From the NCBI GenBank assembly GCA_010405405.1, contig MU004241.1, positions 620,001 to 684,000 of the forward strand: DNA of 64,000 bases, given 5' to 3'. The notes under the pieces were generated by a model that did no database searches, was not told the DNA's origin, and was given only the letters and a program-made list of their open reading frames with translations. Source of the DNA: Microthyrium microscopicum. Its lineage: Eukaryota > Ascomycota > Dothideomycetes > Microthyriales > Microthyriaceae. Of this stretch, positions 12,201 to 25,526 are shown piece after piece; positions within the stretch are counted from its first letter, which is position 1; each line of letters starts with the position of its first letter. Position numbers and translations under genes: made by a program.

Positions 12201-15200
12201 AATATAAGTAGTAGTACTATAGGTATTATTAATCCTTACTATTTAAGATAATATAATATACTAATATTTAACCTTACTTAACCTTAAATTATTAAGCTTA
12301 CTAATAGTAAGTCTATTTCTATAGTTAATAAGGCTACTCTTATTAATATTTATATTAGCTACTACGTTAAATAGCTTAGTTATTTTATTATAGAAGTTAC
12401 CTTACATAACTTAATATTAGGAGTGCTTTAGATAGACTAATATAAAGTTAATCTCTATAGGAGATTAAGAACTTTAACCTTTAGTAGTATACAATATATT
12501 ACTAATTATATTATATTACGTTACTTAATATCTATAGATCTAAAAGGACATATAATTAACCTTTCTTTTTTTAACGATATAAATATTACGTTTATATTTA
12601 TTATAATATTTAAGAAGCTTTTAAAACGTAAAGATGCTATTATTAACGCTTTTTAGTTAGAAGATTTTAAAAAGATGAAAAACGATAGAATAATAGATAA
12701 GGATAATAATAACGAAGAAGTAATAAATCTTTCTACTTATATTATCTCTAAAGAGGATTATATTAAATAGTAGAATAAGTAGGATAGCCTATATATATTA
12801 TAAGAGGAAATATTAAAGCTTATTTTAGAGGAGTTTTAATAATACTTTAAGGTTTTTAACCTAAAACGAGCTAATACTCTTATATTATATTAAGGTAAAT
12901 TTAATTATATTATTAATCTTATCTTAGATATAAAAATACTAAAACGTTATTCTATCTTAATATCTTTAAAGTAAGTATTAATAGTAAAGTAGTATATAAA
13001 ATAATTATTAGTATATAGGTTTATAGGGCCTTTTAAGTCTTAATATACTATACTAATACTTTATATTAGTAAGCTAGATAGAGGTATTAGAATTTATATT
13101 AATTATTATAAACTTAATAAAATTACTATTAAGAATAGTAATATTTCTCCTTTTATTAATAAAATACTTACGTATTTAATATATATAAAGTTTTACTTAA
13201 AATTTAACGTTATTATAGCATTTAAATAAATTTAGATTAAACTTAGAGATAAGTATAAAATAGCCTTTCTTACTTAATATAGCCTCTTTAAATTTAACGT
13301 CCTTTCTTTTAGTCTTATAGAGAGGCTAGAAACATTTTAATCTTATATTAATTATGTATTAATGTAATTTCTTAATAATTTTATTATTATTTACCTTAAT
13401 AATATTTTAGTCTTTAGTAAGATATTAGAGGAATATAATATATATATTTATCTTATTTTAGATATATTAGAACGTATAGGTTTATTCTTAGATATTAAGA
13501 AGTCTAAATTTTGCGTTTAGGAAGTTAAATACCTTAGTCTAATTATTATTATTAAGGGTATTAAAATGGATTCTACTAAGGTTTAGGTAATACTAGAATA
13601 GGAATAACTAGCGTACTTAAAAGACGTTTAGGCATTCTTTAGATTTACTAATTTCTATTATTGCTTTATATTTAGCTACTTAGCTATAGTGGCGCTATTA
13701 ACTAATCTTATAAGAAAAGACGCTATTATAGTCTTTTTATAAAATCTAGAGAAGCTAGAGGAAAGAGTATTTAAAGCTCTTAAAGAAGCTTTTACTTTTA
13801 TTCCTATCTTTATTTACTTTAACTATAATAAGGAAACTTAAGTAGAAATAGATACTTTAGATTAAGCATATATAGTAGTACTATTATAAAAAGACGTTAA
13901 TAGAGATCTTAAACTTATTACGTTTCTATTTAAGAAGATAATACTTATAGAATATAATTATAATATCTATAATAAGAAGCTATTAGCTATTATCTAAGCT
14001 TTTAAAGAATAGGAACTTAAGCTCTTTAGTACGGAAGATATTATTAAGGTCTTTTTAGATTATTAAAATCTTTAGATATTTATAAAAATAAAGAAGCTTA
14101 CTTACTATTAAATATAATAGGCTAAATTCTTATTATAATTCTACTTCTTTATTAAATATTACTTAGGAATAGCTAATAATAAAGCTAACGCTCTTATAAG
14201 ACGTTTTTAAGATCTTCTCTAAAGTAATAATAATTTATAGATTACTTAGTAATATTAACTACTTTTATTTCTCTACTAATTTAGTATAAAAAAAGTAATT
14301 AAACTTGCTATAATTCTTATTAACCTTATTACCTTATTTCTTTTATAAGTAGCTATAATTATAATAGATAAGTTAGATATTACTATAATAGAGAAATTAT
14401 ATTTAGAACCTATTATAGAAAGCCTTTAAAATAAGGCTTTAGCTAGTTTAGATAATTTTCTACTAGTTAATAAGGAATCCTTAAACTTTACTCTAAAATA
14501 GTTCTTAAAAGAGGTAATAAAAGTAAGTAAGGTTAATAAGCTATTAATTATAATTTAACTAGCTAAAGTATAAAAAGACTACTTTCTACCTTTTAATATC
14601 CTTAACTAAAAGTATATTAAGTTAATAAACTATAAAGCTATACTAGATAGCATAGTATTTTATTAATAAAAGCTCTTTATTTTTATTGCCTATTTATATT
14701 ATAAAGCTATAAAGTAGGCTTATTAATATAAGATAATAGAGTATAGAAAAGTTATAATAATATATTATTATTTATAATAAAACTACTAGTAGCTATATAT
14801 ATTAAAGTTAGTAAAGACTTTTATTAAGAGCTATTACTATATCTTTACTAAACCTATACGTTAAAAGAAATAAAGTTTATTAAGATTCTTTCTACTACTA
14901 GATTATGCTTAGTTAAATATTTCTATTAACTTTATTATCTTCTTACTAAAATATATATATTAAGGAATTATCTATTATTATATTATAGTTATAGTTAATT
15001 ACCTTATATAATCTTAGAGATTTATTACTTTTCTTAATCTATTAGTTAAAATAATAGTTATTATATTTATTAACTATATTTAGAAGCTTTATAGTTAGCT
15101 AGATTTTATTCTATTAGATAAAGGAATCTAGTTTATATTAGTATTTTGGAGCTACCTTTATAAGCGTATTAGCGTTACTTTAAGACTAAGTATAGCTTAG

Positions 15201-16418
15201 TATTTTAAGATAAATAGAATTATAGAAATTTTAATTACTATACTTAAATAGTACTTACGCTTATTTATTAACTAGAATTAAGATAATTAGGCCTTATTAT
15301 TACTCTTTACTAAGTTCGTAGTTAATTTTGTAGTAAGTACTACTACTAGGTTTATATTATTTAAGGCCTAGAACAGCTTTCTATTAAAATTAGAATTAGA
15401 ATTAGCTTATTATCTATTATTTAAGGCTTTATATAAATCTATAGTAGCTTATAAGGAAGTTGCCTTAGTAGACTATATTTAGGATAGTAGAGAGAAGTTA
15501 TACTAATTTTTAAAGAAATAATTAGTATAGGCGTAATTATAGTAAAAGCTCTATGCTAATAAGTATTAGCGTTTAGTACCTAATTTATATTTAGGAGATT
15601 AAGTTCGTCTTAACGTTTATAATTATAATATAATATATCCTTTAAAAACGCTTAATAATAAGAGCGTAGGACTATTTAAAGTTCTTTATAAAATTAATAA
15701 TATTACTTATAAATTAGATCTATTTAAGTTAATAAAAATATATTTAGTATTTTACGCTTAATTATTATATCTTATTAATAATGAGGCTAAGCTTTTTAAG
15801 GAAGTTAACCCTTTATTAGTTATTATTAGCAAAATTAAAGGTAAAGAAGAAGAATGGCTTGTAGACGCTATTATTAATAGTAAATAGAAAGGCCATAGTA
15901 AAGGTAAAGTCTTTAAATATAGAATTAAGTAGAATAGTTATTATAATAAGAGTTAGTAATTATAGTAGAACGTGCTTAATATACTTAATACTATTTTAGA
16001 GTTTTATTATTTATATCTTAATAAATTAGGTTTATATTTCTCATAGAAGCTACTAAAGCTTAACTAGGAAGAAGATTATAATATTAATAATTTACTTATA
16101 GATTAAGATTACGTAGTATAAAAGTACTTTATTTTTATAGTTTTATACTCCTTGTTTTTAGTTTGTTTTTAATAACGCTATTATTAAGATTATTAGATAC
16201 TATAAACTATCTTAAATAGATATTCTTATCTTTATTAATAGATTTTAATAGTTATTAGGGTTAGTAGATAACGTATTATATGTCTCTTAGTAGTAATATA
16301 TATAAAGGAGTTTAGTATTTATATAGATTAAACTAGATTAGACTAGACTAGCCTAGCTTAGTTTAGAATAAAATAGATTAAAATAGTTTAAAAGATTTAT
16401 TTTAGAAGAGAGGAGTTA

Positions 16419-16640
16419 TATAAGGAATCTTTATAGGTTTAGTATTTTAGTATTAGATTTAGAGATCTAATTCTATAGATAAGATTTCTTTATCTTATTT
16501 AGAGTTAGTATATTTAAGGATCTTTTAGGCCTTATATCTTCGTATCTATAGCTTTATCTCTAGATTTTCTCTCTCTGTACGTAGATTCTATAATACTAGC
16601 TATATTCTGCTCGCCTAATCGCGCCTAATAGCTCCTTATA
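16419..16640 (+). repeat. 3' LTR of inner Gypsy element
   Basis: 222 bp, same length as the 5' copy, preceded by a purine-rich stretch and followed directly by the CTATT target duplicate. It keeps a little more GC than the 5' copy. Confidence 0.9.
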
Positions 16641-16645
16641 CTATT

Positions 16646-18910
16646 ATAGGTTTATACTAAACTTTTAAATAATTATAAAACCTTTTATTTAACTTACTTA
16701 AAAGGACGTTCTCTTCTTATTTAAAGACTTAGAAAGAGCTATATTTAAGAAACTAAAATAGCTCTTTACTATTAACTAAATACTAGCCTTATTTAACTAT
16801 AATAAAGAAACTCTTATCTATACTAATTTCTTTAGTTACTCTTTAGGAGCTATATTAGTATAAAAGGATAAGATAAGTAAGTTTTAACTAGTAGCTTATT
16901 TCTCTAAAAAGTATAACTCTACTTAAAGTAATTACTTAATCTATAATAAAGAGATACTTATAATTATACTTACTTTAGAAGAATAAGACTTAGAGCTATA
17001 AGTAGTAAAAAAGTTTAAAGTAATATTTAATTATAAAAACCTAAAGTATTTTATAAAACTATAGAAGTTTATAGAAAGGTACGTCTAATAATCTATTAAA
17101 CTTATAAAGTATAATATAATAATTAAGTACTAACTAGGCTTATAAAATAGTATAGTAAATAGTCTTTCTTATTATAAATAAAATATACCTTAGAATATAG
17201 CTAATAAGAAGATTTAGGCTAGAACTTTTTAACTACTTTATATCTAAAGAGATTAATTACTTAAACTACTATAAGCCTTATCTATCTATATTATTACTCT
17301 TCTTATAGTAGTTAAAGATAAATTAGTAGAGACTTTACTAGCTAATAAAGCTTTAATCCCTAGCTTATTACTACTAATACTAAATATTTCTAAACTATTA
17401 GTAACTTAGTAGAATAAAGTAGTATAGGTTAATAATACTTATTAAGTAACTTATTAGATAATTAAAGCTAGTAGATAAAAGTTTTCCCTATTAATTATAG
17501 GTATTAAGATCTTTATTCCTAACTACTTAATTAATAGTAAGGATTATCTTTACTAGAAAAGATAACTATAGATTTTAAATCTAAAACCTTTATAAATAGT
17601 AATACTATAAATAGCTTATATATTCTTAACTTAAGGCTATTTTAGCTATAAAGATACTTACTAAGCTTTATAGCTATACTTCTTCTAGCTTAGAATTATA
17701 GCTAATATAAGGCGTTTTATAAGAAATTATAGTATATATAGCTAATTAAAGGTTAGTTATAAATAGAAAAGAGGCTTCTTAAAGCCTTTACTTATCCTAA
17801 GCTAATAATAGTAAAAACTATTTATAGATTTTATAATAAACCTTTCTCTATTAAATAAATATATAATCTTAATAATTATTACTAATTAGCTAAGTAAAGA
17901 AGTAATCTTAATCTTCCTTACTTAAAGAGAAGTTAAAGACGTTATAACTATTTTCTTATAATATATCTATTTCTTTTATAATATTCTTAACGTAATTATT
18001 TATAATTATAACCTAGTATTTTTAAAAGACTTTTAGATAAAGTTTTATATACTACTATAAATAGAGCTATAATTATTAACTATATTTTACTCTTAGATAA
18101 ATAGCTTTATAGAATAATAAAACTTAGATATTAAAGCTAAAGTATAAATATATATAAATTATATATAATTAAACTAGTTTTTACTAATATTAATACTTTA
18201 ACTTATACTTAACTTATAACGTTTATTTATAATAAAACTCTTACCCTTTTTTCTATCCTATAGCTTTAAAAACTTTACTTTCTTAGACTTCTTTAAGTAA
18301 GCTTTCTTATCTAAATAAAAAGATACTTTAAAAGAAAGAAGAGAAGAAGCTACTTATATAATTTTAAAAGCTATAGAATAGGCTTAAGATACTATAATTT
18401 TTACTTAAGAAAAAATATAGAAATAAGCTAACTAAATAAGGATCTAAATACCTAAGTATAAAGTTAGTAATTAGGTTTAGCTAGACCTAAAGAATATTAA
18501 GACTAAATAAGTAAAGAAGAAATTTAATTATTATTACTCTAAGTTCTAAGTTATAAAGATAGTAAGCTTATATATAATTATACTAAATATACTATAAAGA
18601 ACTAAGAAATTCTATATTAATCTACTTAGACTAGTAATAAATAACCTATTCCTAAGTTAAGACGCTAATAATTTTTATCTACTACTAATCTTAGTTAAAG
18701 ACTTAGATAGAGAAGAATAAGAAGAGTAGCTAGTAGAAGAGATTATAGCTAAAAAATATAAGAAGATAATAAAGAGTAAACTCTATATAATCTATATTAT
18801 TAAATAGATAGATTATCTAAATATAATAGAAAAACTAATTAACTTTATTAAATAGTTAAAAGCTTATATAAAGTAAATAGAGAAGATAAAGTATATATAA
18901 GATAATTATA
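16646..18910 (+). mobile_element. Fossil chromovirus (outer Gypsy element), right segment
   Basis: Continues the element seen at 8754-8980: traces of the end of reverse transcriptase and RNase H (16,650-17,100), integrase (about 17,560-18,300) and a chromodomain-like segment (about 18,730-18,890). The order is that of a Gypsy chromovirus. It is RIP-dead with many breaks. The right limit is a guess based on the chromodomain. Confidence 0.7.
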
Positions 18911-21733
18911 GAAGATTAGTACTAAACTAGTCTATTCTTTAAGTATAACTAAGATTAAAAACTAGCTTTCTTATTATAGTAATTAACTTTATAGAGATAT
19001 AATTAGAAGTACTATTTATAACCTATATATAGAAATACTTTTCTTTTATTTATATTAAGACTCTCTTTCTTACTAAATAAAATTAGAAAATTATAAAAAT
19101 ATAAGAAAATTAAAGAAATAAGATACGCTTAATAAATTTCTACTACTAAGAAAGAAAAACCTAATTAGTACCTTAAGGTATAGAAAGACTAAAGTAGATA
19201 ATTAAAAATAGAAGATTCTTATCCTCTTTAGTAACTTCCTTCTTATTATTATAAGGATACTTCTTAGCTAAGCTAATATTATTATTATAAATATAGTTTA
19301 AATATATATTATTATAAAATCCTAGAAGCTAAATATAACCTATATATTATAGCTAATTCTTTAAATTAGAATAGCTAATATAATAAGTATAATACTACTT
19401 TTTATAAGTCTTATTTTACTTATTTTTAGTAGAGAATTATAGAATACTTATATAATAAATACCTAAGGCTTTAAGATAACTAGCCTAGCTACTAGTTAAT
19501 TAAATTATACTAAGAGAATTCTAATAAATTATAATACTATAAACGTTAGGTTATAAATTATTAATAAACCCTTTAAGAGAGGCATTTAATAAGTTAAGAT
19601 AATTATTAAAGAAGTTAAGAAAATAGTTAGCTATAATATAAAAGGCTTTACTCTATAAATATATTAGTATAAATTAAAAAAGGCTAAAGAAGTATATATA
19701 GTCTAGTTAATATAAAGTACCTTAAATAAAGTATAGTTTTATAGATTATAGTAGTTAATAACTATATATACCTTCTTATATTAAAAAGTAGTTAGTAGAT
19801 AAGAATAAGAATTATAAATAATATTATTCTAATAATAAAATAAAACTTAGTTAAAAAGGTAAAGGCTCTTATTTATATCATTCTAGTAGGCCTTATATAT
19901 AGTTACCTTATACGTAGTAAGTAGATAAAGTAAAGAAGTATTATAATTAATAATAAATATATAAGTAGAGGCAATAGTAATAAGGATATAATTATTAAAG
20001 CTAATAATATAGTTAAAAGTATTAATAATTAGGGTAGCTATCTCTATATAGTTAGTAAAGCTATAACTATTATAATAAATAACTTACTTAATTAATTAAT
20101 TAGTTAGGTAAAGAAGAAGAAACTTAATAAAGACTAATTAGAAGAAAAGAAGCTTATTTAAAGTATAATAAAAGAGGAATAGTTAACTCTATAGAATAAT
20201 ATTACTTTATATTCTCTAAATATATAAGTAGAAGTATAGTAACTTAACTATAGTTACGTTCTTTTAATCTTATTCCTTAATATTATAATAGAGCTTTAAC
20301 TAAGTATAAATAAGATAATTTGCTAATTAAGTAACCTTTATAGGATTATAACTAAAAAGAACTAATATTATATACTAAGAAAGAGGCCTTATACCTAGAA
20401 TTTAGTCTAAAATAAGTAAAATACTAGTATAAAACTAATAGTTAATAATCTAAGCTTTATATTTTATACCTAAAAGTAAATATATAGATCTATATGTTAT
20501 AAATAAAAGCTTTATTATAAATTATAAGAATAATAAGTATTAGATATAGCTAGATAAGATTAGAATCTTATAATTAACTTAGTATTTTAGCTAGAATTTT
20601 TTAAATAAAGGAGGTAATATTAAGGATTAAACTTCCTAAAGCTATACCTATTTAGGCTACCCTTATTATATATAAATACCTTAATTAAAGAGTCTCTTAA
20701 CTCTTCTTTCTCTCTAAGTTACTTTCCTATTTAGTAAGCTTACAATATAACTTATCTCTTTATTATCTAACCTATAATATATATACTAGATATAATAAAT
20801 TTAAAGTATATTATAAGTACCTTAGAGTCTATAGTTTATAATAATATAGAATTTATTTCTTATTTAGGCTTAGTACGTAAATAATTAAATAAAATAATAT
20901 ATATAGATATTTTTTATAACTTAAGTATTAAGCCTAAATAAGACTAGTAATTAGCTTTACTATATACTATATATTTACTATAATATATTAGTATAATAAT
21001 ATAATATAATATTCTACTATTATAGCTTTAATAGCTATATATTTATAAAATATAATAGTTTTAATATTTTATTAATCTAGAAACCTCTATAACTTTTTAT
21101 ATACTTAGTATTTTTAGCTAAAAATACTATAGTTAGACTCCTTATAAAATAACGAGTCTAAATATATATAGATTTATAGTAAAACTACTATATTTTATCT
21201 TTTTACCTTTATTATTCTTTCTTATCTTATTTAAATAATTTATCTCTATAACTTTATGTTCTTAATAACGTATTTTTAACGTTCTAATATATAATTACTA
21301 AATATAGCTCTAATTTATTTTTTTTCTTATTTCTTATAAATCTAATAGCCTAGTATCTAAATTTTAGCTTATTTTACTTAATACTAGACTATATAATTAA
21401 CTTTAATACTAAAATAATATTAAAAAAATACTAAATTTAAACTTTATCCTAGAACAGTTAGTCTAAAAAGAAAACTAAAACTAGTATTAAAATCTATATA
21501 ACTAGCTAGTTTAAATACTATAGTTTTTATTAGATTTAAAAAACTAGTATTAAATAATAGTAAATACTAGTTATTATAATAGTATTATTACTAGTTAGTA
21601 ACTAGTATTAGAAAATACTAGTCTATTTATTAACTATTCCTAGAGTATACTAATACTATTTAGTACTAGTATTGAAAATAAAAAACTAGTCTAGTACTAG
21701 TATTAGCTAATAATAGAGTAGACTAAGTAGTTT
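18911..21733. repeat. RIP-eroded AT-rich block, right part
   Basis: Same composition as the left part. A purine-rich stretch followed by TATTAAGGATTAAAC at about 20,615 and a TATA-like sequence at about 20,670 look like the start of an LTR, possibly of the outer element, but no partner LTR was found. From 21,470 the motif ACTAGTA recurs many times. The block ends abruptly at about 21,733, where normal coding composition starts. Confidence 0.65.
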
Positions 21734-23112
21734 ACCAACCCTGAAGCTGAGTTCTCAGGAACAGCAGTTATGTTGGGAGCAGCGGCCTGAACGCAAATGC
21801 ATCGTTGCGAGTAGCATTGCTCAAACAGGTTTGACGATCCCCGGCATAGTTCATGTCATAGACACTGGCTTTGAGAACATAGCATTTTACCGCCCTCGTC
21901 ATGGTCTGTACCTCACGCTGAGAGCCGTCATCTCTAATGCTACTGCTGAACAGAGAGCCAGTCGTGCGGCCCGTACTGGCACACAAGATGGGGTATGCTA
22001 TCGGTTTTACACCGAAAAGGCATTTGATCGTGTCGAGTCATTACCACTGCCTTGCATCATGTACCAGGATCTTAAGGCTCATATCCTATTGCTTCATTCG
22101 ATGGGATTCAGCACCTTCCTTTCTTTTGACTGGATCCTAAAACCAGAACCAGAACTGGTTTTGCGAAATTATAGGGACTTGCGAGATTTGTGAGCTAGGT
22201 ATATATCAGCATCATGACGGGCGCTGCTAATTGTTGACGTAGGAACTTCATCGACGACGATTATAAGTTGACTCAGACTGGCCATTTCGCCACAAATTTA
22301 CCTATACAGCCAATCTGGTCTGGAGCCATCTTTCTTGCAACCGAGCAGTTCAATTGCGGAGAAGATATGGCGGATCTCGCAGCCATCTTCAGTGTCCAGA
22401 AATCCATTTTCACGTCTCCTCAAGGCTTTCTTGCTGCTGCTTCAATGGCTGTACTCGAGCTGGGAACTCATAAGTCAGACCATCTCTTCTATCTCTGGGT
22501 ATTCCAGAAATATATCTCAATCACCATGGCCAGCAATGAAAACATGGACCAGGTAAGATCGCTAATTTCGAGGGTTATATCACTACTAACAATGTGGAAA
22601 GTGGTGCGCCTCGCGCCTTCTCTGCAAAGATACCTACCCTAGATGAAGTCGTGAGGCTTCGCTTACGGCTCGAAAGACGCTTGGCCGAGTTGCCTGGCTG
22701 GGAGTTCCACCCGCGCAACCCTTTTGGGAGTGAGGGAAGCCTAAACATCCGCAAAGCTTTGGCAAATGCATTTCACACGCAGTCGGCGATTCACGAGAGT
22801 CTGGATGTCTACAGAACTGTTCATGACAACTGTCCGGCTTTGCTTCACCCTATTTGTGCGCAGCTAAACGCCTGCCATGAATGGATTGTATTCGGCGAGT
22901 TTTCTCAAGGATGGCAGGAGAAGCAATACTTGGAGATTGTCACTGTCATCGAGCCGGAATGGATCATGCTTTTGCCGTATTTTCAGGATGATAGACTGCG
23001 TAAAAATGACGATGGCGAGTTTGAGATGGGCAAGGTGAAGGCTTCGCTTGATGCAGCGCGCGGTGCAACATCCCAGGAGCCCGCTTCAAAACGTCGCAGA
23101 CTTCTTTCTTAG
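21734..23112 (+). pseudogene. DEAH-box RNA helicase, 5'-truncated remnant
   Basis: From the first base after the AT-rich block an open frame reads like the second half of a Prp43/DHX-type helicase: a conserved block resembling RKCIVASSIAQTGLTIPGI (motif V region), then IVHVIDTGF, motif VI, a winged-helix part and the HA2 region. A 53-bp intron (22190-22242, GTGAGC donor, GCTAAT branch) is needed. A second intron (22553-22629) keeps the frame; a nearer acceptor restores a family-like WC but then runs out of frame. Motif VI reads QRASRAAR instead of the family QRxGRxGR, so both glycines are lost. The N-terminal RecA domain is missing. I read it as a truncated, probably non-functional paralogue ending at 23112. 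Confidence 0.75.
22190..22242 (+). other. Intron in helicase remnant
   Basis: GTGAGC donor, GCTAATTG branch region and GACGTAG acceptor. Removing it joins the two helicase-like frames without loss. Its survival suggests the remnant decayed recently or is still spliced. Confidence 0.75.
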
Positions 23113-23356
23113 TAGTCGTAGACAAAAATCCAGTGTCACGGATCAAGATTGCTTGTTTAGTAGTATTGTTAAAGTTGATGCTTCAGGGATCAACCACATT
23201 GGAGGACTAGCGGCAAATGTTATCCCCTTAGAGGATATTACATGTACCTTTTACCATCACTCCTCGAATTTCAAGTTATCATCATCAGTATAAAGCTTCG
23301 AAGTCATAGCACTTTCTTTTCCTCGACCTAAAAAAACTGACTTTCAAACAGTGACC

Positions 23357-24106
23357 ATGGCAGAACCGCTCTCAGGACCAGGCATTCTCATATCCGCATC
23401 TCATATCATCAAGCCTTCTGAACTTTCCGACGAGGCCTTTAATAAATGGTACAATGAAGTCCATATTCCGGATGTCCTGGCCACTGGCGGCGTAAGCCGA
23501 GCGACTCGATTCCGTAACGCCAGCTCCAAAGCCACTGAAAAATATCTTGTGATATACGAGGTCGATGATCTTTCAGTCATAGCGTCAGAAAGGTTCAAAA
23601 ACATTCCGTTCAAGCACAAGATGTTGCCAGGAGGAGGAGATATTCACGACTTTGTGAACATGGAGATACGGTTCTATAAGAAAATACAGACAGATCCAGA
23701 AGGCAGTGGACAAAAAGGTATGTTGTATTATATCACTATATATCAAATTTCAGGCACTAACTTATGAAAAGAGTTCTATCCGGCTTTGCTTTGGGCTGGT
23801 GTAGGACCAGGAGAGGGCAAGGAGGATGACTATGATGCTTATATGCGTCAAGAGCATCTGCCTCAATTCCGATCTGAGCCAGGCTGGCGACGCTCAACGA
23901 GATACAAGCTCGCCGTGCACGCGAAGAACCCCAGTAAGGAAGGTTGGGGTGAAGGAGAAGCGACTTCCTATATAGCACTGTATGAGTTTGACGAAGGGAA
24001 CAAACTGGGTTCTGAAGTCCAGCCATTGGATCCAATGACGGACTGGACTAAGAGGATCATGGCGCATGCTAAAAAGTTTGAGCTTGGTATATTCCATAAG
24101 ATATGA
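23357..24106 (+). CDS. EthD-like dimeric alpha/beta-barrel protein
   Basis: Exons 23357-23717 and 23772-24106 give 231 residues. The 54-bp intron has a GTATGT donor and a CACTAAC branch. The start is the ATG in ACCATGG, a good context. The protein has two similar halves: WYNEVHIPDVL near residue 32 and AYMRQEHLPQF in the second half, each followed by a SRATRF or RRSTRY-like strand. That is the internal duplication seen in fungal EthD/ABM-type ferredoxin-like barrels. Such proteins bind or degrade small aromatic or polyketide-like compounds, but no substrate can be inferred and no biosynthetic cluster surrounds it. It is probably cytosolic, as no signal peptide is seen. Confidence 0.75.
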
Positions 24107-24576
24107 GCAATGAACGAATCTGATATTGGCTGCCTATCTGAAATTCAAAAGAGTATAAGATCAATTGAAGCATTTCTATCCAACAGGTTGCGTTGCGGTA
24201 TGTCTCGTCTCTGGTTATTATGAAGGCTACCTGCTTCCGGATGAGAGTCATATATTGTTCACCTTTCTACATTTCCAGGTCAACTTGGTCATCTACATCC
24301 CCTTTCTGTCAACGCTTTTCAGGAAGAAAGTGTCTCACAAGCTAGGAGGTAACGATGGCCCAATACTCCAGGTTTTCAAGGTTAGGAAAGATTCAAGATG
24401 CTTGACTCGTCACTACTACCTGCCCATTCGGGCCCCTGACTAAGTGGCACAGTACGACAGGGTACCTGTTTGTCGCCATGAGATCGAGTATGTTATTGAA
24501 AGATGCTTTCAGTCCACGGGCTCCAAATAGTGTTGACCTTAACAAATCAGCAACGCATAGGTAATCAACATCGAGC
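24107..24576. other. Intergenic stretch
   Basis: Normal base composition with short spurious frames on both strands. No domain, RNA or repeat was recognised. It separates the EthD-like gene from the start proposed for the next gene. Confidence 0.5.
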
Positions 24577-25411
24577 ATGGCTGCCGCTGTACAGAGCCTA
24601 TCTATAGTTTCAGCCTGGTTTCCGATACTTGGGGACGCGGTATCATGGATCAACACTTACAAACCGATGACTGCTTCAATTGCCGGTATTGTAGGCATAA
24701 ACTAGCATTTAGAATTAGTAGCCTTTTGCTAATGATTGCAGTCTGGCACGACCACAACTTTCGTTTCGCAATGTGAGCCTTCAGCCACTGGTGAACCTGA
24801 CTGTGAGAACAGCGGAGGAAGCAGATACCAAAAGACGTATACCATCGACCCAGCGGGCTTTCGTTACGCTGAAGCTCTTCCGTTCGTAATGTCACCCAAC
24901 ATCTACAACTACACAGACAAGTAAGCAATCTCTCACCACGCAACTCTACTCTGACCATACACTTACGGCCAGTGTTCTGAAATATGTGGAATTGACAGCA
25001 ACTCCGTTCGCAAGCGGTGCTGCAGCGACCGGCTTAGCAGTGTTAGGCCCAGGCGGTGAGTGTTGGAATACAAACGGAGCCAGAACATATTCACTTTCGT
25101 TTTTAACAACGAACATTGACCTAACGTTGACGACCACTTTCAATCATCCGGAGCGAACAGTCGAGCCGGTGATCATCAATTATCTGCCTACCACCATTCC
25201 TGATCCCGCTGGTCCTGTGACACTTACTCGAGGCTGCCCAACATCTACTAACTTCACTATTACGAACTTCCCTCTTTCAACGGCTACAGCTTATATTAGC
25301 AGTAACAATACTGCTACATCGACCAGTTTCAGCAGCGCAAAACAAAGAGCACGGTGGATTTGGGCATCAACATTACTGAGCGTATGCGGCGGCCTCTTGA
25401 TACTCGTGTGA
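24577..25411 (+). CDS. Probable GPI-anchored or membrane cell-surface protein
   Basis: The best model is 24577-24639, 24742-24920 and 24973-25411 (226 residues). The last intron (52 bp, GTAAGC donor) is well supported; the first (102 bp, GTATCA donor, TGCAG acceptor) and hence the start are tentative. The product is rich in Ser, Thr and Asn with several N-glycosylation sequons (NFT, NNT) and ends in a serine-rich stretch followed by basic residues and a hydrophobic tail (ASTLLSVCGGLLILV). That tail fits a GPI-attachment signal or a C-terminal membrane anchor. The proposed N-terminus is mildly hydrophobic, as for a signal peptide. No known domain was recognised. Role unknown, probably cell wall or surface. 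Confidence 0.5.
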
Positions 25412-25526
25412 AGATGTACTGGGTTGTCGAAAACCATGAGGCAGCGACATAGGAGTTTTGCTAAGATATATCATCGGCCTACACCAGTTATTATGATCAT
25501 ATTTGGATTTCATTACGTACATAATG

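Larger units (their letters stand above)
8981..16640 (+). mobile_element. Fossil Gypsy/chromovirus LTR retrotransposon, inner nested copy
   Basis: Two 222-bp LTRs (8981-9202 and 16419-16640) flank 7.2 kb of internal sequence, and a 5-bp target duplication CTATT lies at 8976-8980 and 16641-16645. In order, traces of a gag zinc knuckle (about 11,600), reverse transcriptase (12,840-13,560), RNase H (13,780-14,080), integrase (14,560-15,520) and a C-terminal chromodomain (15,840-16,050) can be recognised, which places it in the chromoviral Gypsy group. It is structurally complete end to end but RIP-dead with very many breaks. RIP prevents dating by LTR divergence. Confidence 0.9.

Noticed and set aside
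24393-24656. Minus-strand 87-codon frame beside the surface-protein gene
   Set aside because: No domain, no splice context and no sensible neighbours; it overlaps the proposed first exon on the other strand.
23357-25411. Biosynthetic gene cluster around the EthD-like gene
   Set aside because: No synthase, P450, methyltransferase or dedicated transporter lies next to it; the MFS gene is 8.7 kb away.
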